A stretch of DNA of 64,000 bases. Origin: Streptomyces sp. DH-12 (GTDB taxonomy: Bacteria; Actinomycetota; Actinomycetes; Streptomycetales; Streptomycetaceae). The notes under the pieces were generated by a model that was not told the DNA's origin, did not search any database, and saw nothing but the letters and a program-made list of their open reading frames with translations. This document shows, in pieces, positions 32,984-40,172 of the stretch (positions within the stretch are counted from its first letter, which is position 1; each line of letters opens with the position of its first letter). A program made the position numbers and the translations under genes. The stretch covers positions 6,766,501 through 6,830,500 of the forward strand of contig NZ_PPFB01000001.1 in the NCBI RefSeq assembly GCF_002899455.1, read 5' to 3'.

Positions 32984-33334
32984 TCAGTCCGTCAGCAGCC
33001 GCGCCAGCACCTCCGCGTGGCTGCGCTCCGGCCGCTTCGACGCGGTCAGCAGGGTCACCGTCCCCTTCCCGGCCAGCTCCCGCACCCGCTCCAGCAGCTC
33101 CGCCGCCTCCGGCGCGGCCAGCTCCGCCTCGTAGCGCTCGCGGAACTCCTCGAAGGCGCCCTCGCCCGCGTGGTACCAGCGGCGCAGCTCCGTGGAGGGG
33201 GTCAGCCCCTTCGGCCACTCGTCGACCCGGGCCGCCTCCTTCGCCAGGCCGCGCGGCCACAGCCGGTCGACGAGGACCCGCACCCCGTCGCCGGGCTCGG
33301 GCGGTTCGTAGGCGCGGCGCACGCGCACACTCAT
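32984..33334 (-). CDS. DUF488-family protein
   Basis: 116 residues from ATG 33332-33334, AAGGGG upstream. Conserved family motifs are present: VLVDRLWPRGLAKEAARVDEWPKGLTPSTELRRWYHAG near the N-terminus and VTLLTASKRPERSHAEVLARLL at the C-terminus. DUF488 proteins are small cytoplasmic proteins of unknown function. Convergent with the FAD dehydrogenase. Confidence 0.9.
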   Translation of the reverse strand: MSVRVRRAYEPPEPGDGVRVLVDRLWPRGLAKEAARVDEWPKGLTPSTELRRWYHAGEGAFEEFRERYEAELAAPEAAELLERVRELAGKGTVTLLTASKRPERSHAEVLARLLTD

Positions 33335-33479
33335 GGTGGGCCCCTTCCGCCGGAGTCGCCGCGAGCCTACTGCGGCGCACGGGACCGGGCACGACGGCGG
33401 AAGCGGACGGGACACCTGCATCGTTCCGGCGCGGTCCGGGTACTCCGTCCGCCTGGAACGCGACGCCGGGAGGTGACGG

Positions 33480-33929
33480 ATGGAGGCCGAGGACGACCTG
33501 CCGGTCGTCGGCACGCTCGCCGAGCTCACCGCGCTGGTGGAGCGCGACCGGGGACTGTACGTCCGCTGGTCCCGGGGGCCGGCGATCGACCTGCACGCGG
33601 TGTCCAGCATCGACGACCTCACCGGCGTGGCCATGCCCGGACTGTCCGCGAACCCGCTCGACGTGGAGAAATGGTGGCGAGGCCGCTCGCCGGCCCTCTG
33701 GGTGGCGCGTCGGCTGTACGACTACGAGCACCTGCCGCGCGAGAAGGGCGCCGACATCCGGCCCTGGGTGCTCAAGGGGCGCGAGACCGGCCGCGGCCCG
33801 GACAACGAGCCGCTGGTCACCGATGTGCGCCCGCTGTGCTGGATCGCCGACGACGTCATCGAGGAGGCGCACACGGAAGTGGCCCGCCAGGAGCATCCCT
33901 GGGGGCCACTGCGCCGCGCCAACCGCTGA
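33480..33929 (+). CDS. Conserved actinobacterial protein, probably DUF6098
   Basis: 149 residues from ATG 33480, ribosome site GGGAGGTGA. Recognisable features: LYVRWSRGPAIDLHAVSSIDDLTGVAMPGLSANPL and KWWRGRSPALWVARRLYDYEHL, matching a small soluble family conserved in Streptomyces, annotated I believe as DUF6098. No known activity. A hairpin follows the stop. Confidence 0.75.
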   Translation: MEAEDDLPVVGTLAELTALVERDRGLYVRWSRGPAIDLHAVSSIDDLTGVAMPGLSANPLDVEKWWRGRSPALWVARRLYDYEHLPREKGADIRPWVLKGRETGRGPDNEPLVTDVRPLCWIADDVIEEAHTEVARQEHPWGPLRRANR

Positions 33930-33932
33930 CCG

Positions 33933-33950
33933 CCGGGCGCTCTCGCCCGG
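33933..33950 (+). terminator. Hairpin after DUF6098-like gene
   Basis: CCGGGCG (33933-33939) pairs with CGCCCGG (33944-33950), loop CTCT, a few bases after the stop codon and between convergent genes. Confidence 0.45.
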
Positions 33951-34002
33951 GGCCCGCGCGGATCACGCCCTCGCCGTCACGCGGCACCGTCCGCCGCGGC
34001 CG

Positions 34003-34260
34003 TCAGGCCCGGCCCGACGAACGGCGGGCCGCGATGCGCCGCTTGAGCGCGCGGCGTTCCGTCTCGCTCGTGCCGCCCCACACACCGATGGACTGCCCGG
34101 TCTCCAGGGCCCACGTCAGGCACTGCTCCCGCACGGGGCAGCGCCGGCAGACCGCCTTGGCCTGCTCGGTCTGCAACAGGGCCGGCCCGGAGGCGCCGAT
34201 CGGGAAGAACAGCTCGGGGTCCTCGGTCCGGCAGGCCGCGCTGTGCCGCCAGTTGTCCAT
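34003..34260 (-). CDS. WhiB-family iron-sulfur regulator (WblE-like)
   Basis: 85 residues from ATG 34258-34260. Four [4Fe-4S]-ligand Cys: C10, C38, C41 and C47 (RHSAAC, AVCRRCPVREQC), then the GVWGGTSETERR beta-turn and a basic C-terminal helix (RRALKRRIAARRSSGR) for DNA contact. The N-terminus MDNWRHSAACRTEDPELFFPIG resembles WblE rather than WhiB, WhiD or WblA. WhiB proteins bind the principal sigma factor region 4 and control development, redox and drug responses. Sequence motifs TCCGAAAGG and CCCGAAAGG lie in its upstream region. Confidence 0.93.
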   Translation of the reverse strand: MDNWRHSAACRTEDPELFFPIGASGPALLQTEQAKAVCRRCPVREQCLTWALETGQSIGVWGGTSETERRALKRRIAARRSSGRA

Positions 34261-34364
34261 CGAAAGTCACCTGCGTCCGGAGTCGATGCGCACCCTTTCG
34301 GATGCCTTGCTCCTTTCGGGTGACCTGTCGATCCGCCGCGAAACAGCGGGATCCGTGGAAACGG

Positions 34365-35585
34365 TCACTGCTCGCGCAGGCCCCACGGCGATCCGTACGC
34401 GGTGAGCAGGTCCAGGAACGGACGGGGCGGGAACGCCTCCGGGCCGAGCACACCCGCGCCGGACCAGGCGCCGGTCGCCAGCAGTTCGAGCGCGACGACC
34501 GGGTTGACGGCCGTCTGCCACACCACCGCCTGGCAGCCGTACTCGCCCATCGACCACTGGTTGTCGACCACGTGGTACAGGTACACCTCGCGCGGTGCCC
34601 CGTCCTTGGTGCCCCGCACCCAGGTGCCCGCGCAGGTCCTGCCGTGCATCCGGTCGCCGAGCGTGGCCGGGTCGGGCAGGCAGGCCGCGACCACGTCCCG
34701 CGGGGAGACCCGCACCGGGCCGTCGGGGCCGGGCACGGTCACCGGCTCGGTGCGGTCCAGGCCCAGCAGGCGCAGCGTGCGGAGGGTGTCCGTGAACTCA
34801 CGGCCCAGGCCGTACTTGAAGGTGACCCGGCGGGCGTCCACCCAGCGGGGGATCAGCAGCACCTCCTCGTGCTCCACGTTCACGCACTCCACCGGGCCGA
34901 TGCCCTCGGGGAAGTCGAACAGCTCGGGTTCGCTGAAGGGTTCGGTGGTGTACCAGCCGCGGTCCTTCTCGTAGACCACGGGCGGGTTGAGGCACTCCTC
35001 GATCGTGGTCCAGATGTTGAAGGACGGCGCGAAGCCGTGGCCGTCCACCGTGAGGTCGGCGCCGTCGCGGACGCCGATCTCCTCGATCCGGTCGAAGAGT
35101 TCGTCGGCCGCGTACCGGGCGAACACGTCCGACAGACCCGGCTCGACACCCATCCCGACCAGCGCCAGCAGCCCGGCCTCCTCCCACTCGGCGGCCTGCG
35201 CGAACTGCTCGTCGCCCAGCTTGGTCCCGCACTCCTCGTACGGCCGCTCGCCGTGCGGGCGGGACAGGGACATCGCCATGTCGAGGTAGGCGGCGCCGCC
35301 CGCCCGCGCCGCACGGAACAACGGCATCACGAAGCGGGGGTCGGTGGCGTTCAGCAGCACGTCGCAGCCGTGCCGCCCGAGCAGCGCCGTCACCTGCGCC
35401 TCGTCGCCGGCGTCGACCCGCTCGGCACGGAACCGGTCGCCGTCCGCGCCCAGCGCCGCGACCGCCGCCTCCGCCCGGGCCGGGTCGTGGTCGGCCACCA
35501 CCATCAGCTCGAAGAACGGCCGCCGGGCCGCGATCCGGGTGACGGCGGTACCCACACCGCCCGCTCCCACCAGCAGTACGCGCAT
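34365..35585 (-). CDS. Saccharopine-dehydrogenase-family NAD(P) oxidoreductase
   Basis: 406 residues from ATG 35583-35585. N-terminal Rossmann domain MRVLLVGAGGVGTAVTRIAARR, then the catalytic/substrate domain with MGVEPGLSDVFARYAADELF and VDGHGFAPSFNIWTTIEECLNPPVVYE. Enzymes of this group act on amino acids such as saccharopine or carboxyspermidine-like compounds; which one is not readable here. Divergent from a TetR gene across a 137-bp gap with repeated CATAAGG boxes. Confidence 0.85.
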   Translation of the reverse strand: MRVLLVGAGGVGTAVTRIAARRPFFELMVVADHDPARAEAAVAALGADGDRFRAERVDAGDEAQVTALLGRHGCDVLLNATDPRFVMPLFRAARAGGAAYLDMAMSLSRPHGERPYEECGTKLGDEQFAQAAEWEEAGLLALVGMGVEPGLSDVFARYAADELFDRIEEIGVRDGADLTVDGHGFAPSFNIWTTIEECLNPPVVYEKDRGWYTTEPFSEPELFDFPEGIGPVECVNVEHEEVLLIPRWVDARRVTFKYGLGREFTDTLRTLRLLGLDRTEPVTVPGPDGPVRVSPRDVVAACLPDPATLGDRMHGRTCAGTWVRGTKDGAPREVYLYHVVDNQWSMGEYGCQAVVWQTAVNPVVALELLATGAWSGAGVLGPEAFPPRPFLDLLTAYGSPWGLREQ

Positions 35586-35673
35586 GACGGAGCACTCCCT
35601 TCCCTCCTCATGGATCCGCACGAATCCGGAACCTTCCGCAAGGCCCCTGGCGTGATGGAACGCCGCGCCGCGA

Positions 35674-35700
35674 CATAAGGTCAATGGCGTTGGCATAAGG
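35674..35700. promoter_or_regulatory. Direct repeat CATAAGG in divergent promoter region
   Basis: CATAAGG occurs at 35674-35680 and 35694-35700, 20 bp apart, flanking CAATGGCGTTG. The two-helical-turn spacing on one DNA face suits a dimeric regulator. It sits just before the TetR start at 35723. Confidence 0.4.
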
Positions 35701-35722
35701 ACGGGGAGCGGAAGGAGCGGCG

Positions 35723-36460
35723 ATGGCCAAGCGTGTGGTCCCCGAGGAGCGGCGGCGACGGCGCAGGCCGACGAAGAGCGGGGTGGTGCTGTCGGAGCGG
35801 CTGATCGTCGAGACCGCGCTGCGGCTGCTGCGGGAGCACGGCAGCGCGGGCCTGACCGCGCGCCGGCTGGGACTCGCCCTGGACTGCGACCCGAGCACGC
35901 TCTACCGCTACTTCCGCGGCATGGACGACCTCACCCTCGCCATCGGCGACGCGCTGACCGGCCAGGCGCTGGAGGGCTGGCGGCCCACCGGGCGATGGCG
36001 GGACGACCTGCGCGCCCTGGGCCTGCGCGTCCACGCCGCCTACGTCTCCCACCCGCAGGCGGCGGTCCTCACCGCGAGCCGGGTGTCCGGCCGGGCCGGC
36101 GAACTGGCCGCCGACGAGGCGGTGCTGGACGTGCTGCGCACCGCGGGCTTCCCGCCGACCGACACCGTCCGCGTCTACCACGCCTTCATCGACACCACGC
36201 TGGCGTTCGCCGCCCTCGACGCCGCCTTCCTGGCGCTGCCCGACGCGGCACGGCGGGCCGACGAGGACATGTGGCGCTCGACCTACGCCCGGCTGCCCGC
36301 CGCCACCCACCCGCGCATCGCCGAGACCGCTCCGCTGCTCGCCGCCCGCATGGTCGAGAGCGCCTACCCCACGGCGCTGGACATGCTGCTGTCGAGCGCG
36401 GAGCGGGACCTCGCCGGCCTCGGGGTCAGTGGTGCAGAGCCCGGGCCGCCGTCCTCGTGA
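35723..36460 (+). CDS. TetR-family transcriptional regulator
   Basis: 245 residues from ATG 35723. Basic N-terminal arm (PEERRRRRRPTKSG), helix-turn-helix VLSERLIVETALRLLREHGSAGLTARRLGLALDCDPSTLYRYFRGMDDL, and a long C-terminal domain with conserved GRAGELAADEAVLDVL and FIDTTLAFAALDAAF. Head-to-head with the saccharopine-dehydrogenase-like gene, which it probably regulates. Its 3' end overlaps the convergent LysG gene by 35 bp. Confidence 0.88.
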   Translation: MAKRVVPEERRRRRRPTKSGVVLSERLIVETALRLLREHGSAGLTARRLGLALDCDPSTLYRYFRGMDDLTLAIGDALTGQALEGWRPTGRWRDDLRALGLRVHAAYVSHPQAAVLTASRVSGRAGELAADEAVLDVLRTAGFPPTDTVRVYHAFIDTTLAFAALDAAFLALPDAARRADEDMWRSTYARLPAATHPRIAETAPLLAARMVESAYPTALDMLLSSAERDLAGLGVSGAEPGPPSS

Positions 36461-37325
36461 CCGCGTCCGCGACCGCCGCGAGGGCGGGGGAGTCCAGCTT
36501 CCACTGCTGCCAGTACAGGGGCGCGTCGACCGCCCGGTCCGGGGCGAACACCGTCACCCGGCCCGCCCGCAGCAGCGGCACCGCCTGCGCCTCCGGCACC
36601 ATGCCCCAGCCGAGACCGGCGGCCACCGCCTCGGCGAACCCCTCCGAGGTCGGCACGTGATGGCGCAGGGTGCTCGCCCCGGTGCGGCCGCCCGTCAGCC
36701 GCCGCACGAACCCGTCCTGGAAGTCGTCCCGCCGGTCGAAGACCACCACCGGCGCCGCCGCCACCGACTCCTCCAGCGGCTCCCTCAGCAGCTCCGCGGC
36801 GAGCTCCGGGTGCGCCACCGGCAGGTAGCGCATCGTCCCCAGACGCCGCACCGAGCAGCCCGGCACCGGGTCGGGTGAGGAGGTCACCGCGGCCATCACC
36901 GTCCCCTCGCGCAGCAGCGCCGCCGTGCGGGACTCGTCCTCCCGGCGCAGTTCGAAGCAGAGCCGGGACCGGACGGGCAGCCGGACCAGGGCGTCCAGGA
37001 ACCAGGTGGCGAGGGAGTCCGCGTTGACCGCGACCGACACCCGCGTGGGCTCCCCGGCGCCGCTCAGGCCCAGCTCCGCGTACGCGTCCCGCTCCAGCCG
37101 GGCCACCTGCCGGGCCAGCCGCACCAGCACCTCGCCGGACTCGGTGGGCCGCACCGGGCGGGTGCGCAGCAGCAGCACCCTCCCGGTGCGCTGCTCCAGC
37201 GCCTTCACCCGCTGGCTGACCGCCGAGGGCGTCACGTGCAGCGCGGCGGCCGCCGCGTCGAACGTCCCCTCGTCGACCACCGCGAGCAGCGTCCGTACCT
37301 GGTCCAGCGGAAGGTCCTCCCTCAC
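36426..37325 (-). CDS. lysG: LysG/ArgP-type LysR activator of lysine-arginine export
   Basis: 299 residues from GTG 37323-37325. LysR family of the ArgP/LysG type: LPLDQVRTLLAVVDEGTFDAAAAALHVTPSAVSQRVKALEQRTG, followed by LLLRTRPVRPTESGEVLVRLARQ. In Corynebacterium, LysG senses lysine, arginine or histidine and activates lysE. The divergent neighbour 67 bp away is lysE, the classic pairing. Convergent overlap of 35 bp with the TetR gene. Confidence 0.92.
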   Translation of the reverse strand: MREDLPLDQVRTLLAVVDEGTFDAAAAALHVTPSAVSQRVKALEQRTGRVLLLRTRPVRPTESGEVLVRLARQVARLERDAYAELGLSGAGEPTRVSVAVNADSLATWFLDALVRLPVRSRLCFELRREDESRTAALLREGTVMAAVTSSPDPVPGCSVRRLGTMRYLPVAHPELAAELLREPLEESVAAAPVVVFDRRDDFQDGFVRRLTGGRTGASTLRHHVPTSEGFAEAVAAGLGWGMVPEAQAVPLLRAGRVTVFAPDRAVDAPLYWQQWKLDSPALAAVADAVTRTAARALHH

Positions 37326-37392
37326 ATCCGCTAACGATACGTAAGAATCCTGAGCTGTACTGCACCTGGCCCTTCGGCCTAGCGTCGACGCC

Positions 37393-38010
37393 ATGACCAG
37401 CGCTTTCGCCACCGCCGCCGCCGGGTTCGGCACCGGACTGTCCCTGATCGTCGCCATCGGCGCGCAGAACGCCTTCGTGCTGCGCCAGGGCATCCGCAGG
37501 GACGCCGTGCTCGCCGTCGTCGGCATCTGCGCCCTGTCCGACGCCCTCCTCATCACCCTGGGCGTCGGCGGCGTCGGCGCGGTCGTGGTGGCCTGGCCCG
37601 CGGCGCTGACGGTGGTGGCCTGGACCGGCGGCGCCTTCCTCCTCGCCTACGGCGCCCTGGCCGCCCGCAGAGTGGTCCGTCCGGCCGGCACGGGACTGGA
37701 GGCGGAGGGCCGGGAGGCGGGATCGCGCCGCCGGGCCGTGCTCACCTGCCTCGCCATGACCTGGCTCAACCCGCACGTCTACCTGGACACGGTGTTCCTG
37801 GTCGGCTCCGTCGCCGCCGACCACGGCCCGTCGCGCTGGACGTTCGGCGTCGGGGCCGCGCTGGCCAGCCTGTGCTGGTTCGCCGCGCTCGGCTTCGGCG
37901 CCCGGCTGCTCGGCCGCTTCCTGGCCCGGCCGGCCGCCTGGCGGGCACTGGACGCCCTGGTGGCCGCCACCATGATCGTCCTCGGTGTGACGCTCATCGC
38001 GGGAGCCTGA
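37393..38010 (+). CDS. lysE: LysE/ArgO-family amino-acid exporter
   Basis: 205 residues, six hydrophobic helices. Canonical motif GFGTGLSLIVAIGAQNAFVLRQGIRRDAVLAVVGICALSDALLI at the N-terminus and TWLNPHVYLDTVFLVGSVA in the middle. Exports lysine and arginine from the cytoplasm. Divergently transcribed from the LysG-type activator; the 67-bp gap contains an A/T-rich stretch TAACGATACGTAAGAATCC typical of a LysG binding region. Confidence 0.93.
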   Translation: MTSAFATAAAGFGTGLSLIVAIGAQNAFVLRQGIRRDAVLAVVGICALSDALLITLGVGGVGAVVVAWPAALTVVAWTGGAFLLAYGALAARRVVRPAGTGLEAEGREAGSRRRAVLTCLAMTWLNPHVYLDTVFLVGSVAADHGPSRWTFGVGAALASLCWFAALGFGARLLGRFLARPAAWRALDALVAATMIVLGVTLIAGA

Positions 38011-38081
38011 GGACGGGCCCGCCCGGGGGCCTGCCATAGTGGGTGCCGGCGAAGTAGATGTAAGCACCAACCAGGACGGTC

Positions 38082-39380
38082 GTGGACACCAGCGAGAGCA
38101 GCACCGGACCCCGGACACCCGAAGCGGAGCGGGAGGAGAGCGGACCGCGCGGATGGCGCCGCTGGGCCATGGACACCCGCCCGCTGCGCCGCCCCGCCTA
38201 CCGCCGGCTGTGGGCGTCCACCGCCGTCACCGCGGTCGGCAGCCAGCTCACCGCCGTCGCCGTGCCCAAGCAGATCTACGACATCACCGGCTCCTCCGCC
38301 TGGGTCGGCACCGCGAGCCTCGCCGGACTGCTGCCGCTGATCGTGTTCGCGCTGTGGGGCGGCGCGATCGCCGACAGCATGGACCGCCGCAGACTGCTGC
38401 TGCTCACCAACAGCGGCATCGCCGTCACCTCGGTGCTGTTCTGGGTGCAGGCCTTCGCCGGACTGGAGTCGGTCTGGGCGCTGATGCTGCTGCTCGCCCT
38501 GCAGCAGGCCTTCTGGGGGCTCAACGCGCCCGCCCGCAGCGCCTCCATCGCCCGCCTGGTCCCCGCGGACGAGCTGCCCGCCGCCAACGCCCTCGGCTCC
38601 ACCGTGATGCAGACCGGCCAGATCGCCGGACCGCTGCTGGCCGGCGCCCTCATCCCCGTGATCGGCCTGGCCGAGCTGTACCTGCTCGACGCGCTCGCGC
38701 TGTGCGTCACGGTCTGGGCGGTGTACCGGCTGCCCGCGCTGCCGCCGCTCACCGCCGCCACGCCCGGGAGCGCCGGACTGCGCGGCATCCTGGAGGGCTT
38801 CCGCTACATCTCGGGACACGCGGTGCTGCTGCTGTCGTTCCTCGCCGACATCGTCGCCATGGTCCTCGGCATGCCCCGCGCCCTGTTCCCCCAGCTCGCC
38901 GCCCAGACGTACGCCTCCCACGGTGAGGGCTTCGCGCTGGGCCTGCTGTTCGCCGCGATCCCGATCGGCGCGGTGCTGGGCGGCCTGTTCTCCGGCACGT
39001 TCTCCCGGGCGCGCCGGCACGGCTGGATGGTCATCGGCTCGGTGGTGGTGTGGGGGCTGGCGATCACCGGGTTCGGGCTCAGCGGCAGCCTGTGGCTCGC
39101 GGTCGTCTTCCTCGCCCTCGCCGGTGTGGCGGACATGGTGTCCATGGTGTTCCGCGGGGCGATCCTGCTGTCCGCCGCGACCGACGAGATGCGCGGCCGC
39201 ATGCAGGGCGTCTTCACCGTCGTGGTGGCCGGCGGCCCCCGCCTGGCGGACGTGCTGCACGGCACCGCCGGGTCCGCCTTCGGTCCCCGCACGGCCGTCG
39301 CGGGCGGCGGGATCCTGGTCGTCGTGGTGATGCTGGCGCTCGCCGCCGCGATGCCGGCGCTGCGCCGCCACCGGGTCTGA
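38082..39380 (+). CDS. MFS exporter, EntS/MefA-like
   Basis: 432 residues from GTG 38082. Twelve-helix major facilitator of the enterobactin-exporter-like class: YRRLWASTAVTAVGSQLTAVAVPKQIYDITGSSAWVGTASLAGLLPLIVFALWGGAIADSMDRRRLLL, FWGLNAPARSASIARLVPADELPAANALGSTVMQTGQIAGP, and MFRGAILLSAATDEMRGRMQGVFTVVVAGGPRLADVLHG. Such proteins export siderophores, macrolides or other small molecules; substrate unknown. An extra ~30-residue hydrophilic N-terminus. No adjacent NRPS or siderophore genes, so the substrate is not suggested by context. Confidence 0.9.
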   Translation: MDTSESSTGPRTPEAEREESGPRGWRRWAMDTRPLRRPAYRRLWASTAVTAVGSQLTAVAVPKQIYDITGSSAWVGTASLAGLLPLIVFALWGGAIADSMDRRRLLLLTNSGIAVTSVLFWVQAFAGLESVWALMLLLALQQAFWGLNAPARSASIARLVPADELPAANALGSTVMQTGQIAGPLLAGALIPVIGLAELYLLDALALCVTVWAVYRLPALPPLTAATPGSAGLRGILEGFRYISGHAVLLLSFLADIVAMVLGMPRALFPQLAAQTYASHGEGFALGLLFAAIPIGAVLGGLFSGTFSRARRHGWMVIGSVVVWGLAITGFGLSGSLWLAVVFLALAGVADMVSMVFRGAILLSAATDEMRGRMQGVFTVVVAGGPRLADVLHGTAGSAFGPRTAVAGGGILVVVVMLALAAAMPALRRHRV

Positions 39381-39387
39381 GCCGCTG

Positions 39388-39843
39388 CTACAGCACCCCG
39401 CCGCGCCGCAGCGCGTACTGCTCCATCAGCTGGCCACGGGACATCTCCAGCCGGTGCGCGAGCACCTCGGCGACGCAGCGCATCAGCGACAGCCCGAGGT
39501 CGGTGTCCGCCTCGCACAGCCGCAGCACGGCCGTCGCGTCGAACTCGTAGGCGCGCACCGGGCTGAACGCCAGCGCCCCGAAGTCCCATTCGTACGGCGG
39601 GAACAGCCAGGACCAGCCCAGCAGGTCGCCCGCGCCGAGCCCGGCGACGGTGATCCGCTGCACCTCGTTCAGCCGCTGGTCCAGCGAGACCGCGCCGGAG
39701 CGGATCACCCAGAACCGGTCGGCGTGGCCGCCGGACTCGAAGATGCGGGTGTCCTCCAGGAAGTGCACCTCCCGGGCCAGCCTCATCAGGCTCTCGCGCT
39801 GGGGGAGGGGGAGGGCGGTCAGGATCTTGATCGCTTTGGTCAT
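39388..39843 (-). CDS. Cyclic-nucleotide-binding domain protein without DNA-binding domain
   Basis: 151 residues from ATG 39841-39843. A single cNMP-binding beta-roll: LTALPLPQRESLMRLAREVHFLEDTRIFESGGHADRFWVIRSGAVSLDQRL, GAGDLLGWSWLFPPYEWDFGALAFSPVRAYEFDATAVLRLCE. Crp/Fnr regulators continue into a C-terminal winged helix; this protein stops after the C-helix (LAHRLEMSRGQLMEQYALRRGGVL), so it cannot bind DNA in the usual way. Probably a stand-alone sensor. A long structured leader precedes it. Confidence 0.85.
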   Translation of the reverse strand: MTKAIKILTALPLPQRESLMRLAREVHFLEDTRIFESGGHADRFWVIRSGAVSLDQRLNEVQRITVAGLGAGDLLGWSWLFPPYEWDFGALAFSPVRAYEFDATAVLRLCEADTDLGLSLMRCVAEVLAHRLEMSRGQLMEQYALRRGGVL

Positions 39844-39982
39844 GGGACGGGGCTCCTCGCCGGGATGCGGTCCGGGTGCTTTCCCTCCCTCCTCATTTCA
39901 GCCGCTGCCGCCGTTCGGGGCACCTCGGCGGACGGAACGGGTCCGTGAGCGCTCGGCCGGCCCGTGTCCGGGCATGAAACAG

Positions 39983-40012
39983 CCCTGGCTGGACGGGGGA
40001 AACCAGCCAGGG
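39983..40012 (-). promoter_or_regulatory. Perfect stem-loop in 5' leader of cNMP-domain gene
   Basis: CCCTGGCTGG (39983-39992) pairs perfectly with CCAGCCAGGG (40003-40012) across a 10-base loop; on the minus strand the hairpin is followed by TGTTTC. Located ~140 bases before the start codon. May be an attenuator or an RNA-protein site. Confidence 0.45.
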
Positions 40013-40152
40013 CCGCAAGCGGTGGTGTCCGGAGGAACCTGGTCGACTCCGTCACCACGATGAGTGAACGATAAACCATTGACCAAAGGTTCGCGTAATC
40101 GGGAGGTGTTCACCGTCTGTGACCTCCTTCACCCGGCCTTCCCCACCCGGTC

Positions 40153-40171
40153 CCCGGGACGGCGTCCCGGG
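40153..40171 (-). terminator. Terminator of the decarboxylase gene
   Basis: CCCGGGAC-GGC-GTCCCGGG, perfect 8-bp stem directly after the stop codon (40173-40175) of the minus-strand decarboxylase. Confidence 0.65.
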
Positions 40172-40172
40172 C

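Larger units (their letters stand above)
39844..40172. other. Long leader of the cNMP-domain gene with strong hairpins
   Basis: 329 bases between the cNMP-domain gene and the decarboxylase gene, both on the minus strand. Contains the 10-bp hairpin at 39983-40012, a terminator-like hairpin at 40153-40171, and an A/T-rich stretch (TTGGTCAATGGTTTATCG on the minus strand, around 40069-40088) that probably holds the cNMP gene promoter, giving a leader of roughly 200 bases. Confidence 0.5.

Noticed and set aside
39974..40063. A 29-codon ORF, MKQPWLDGGNQPGPQ..., that looks like a peptide precursor
   Set aside because: No ribosome site, it spans the perfect stem-loop, and the surrounding gene is on the other strand; no modification or export genes are nearby.
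39960..40090. A possible c-di-AMP (ydaO-type) or cobalamin riboswitch on the plus strand
   Set aside because: A few GC-rich words resemble those classes, but no plus-strand gene follows and I could not line up the conserved core.
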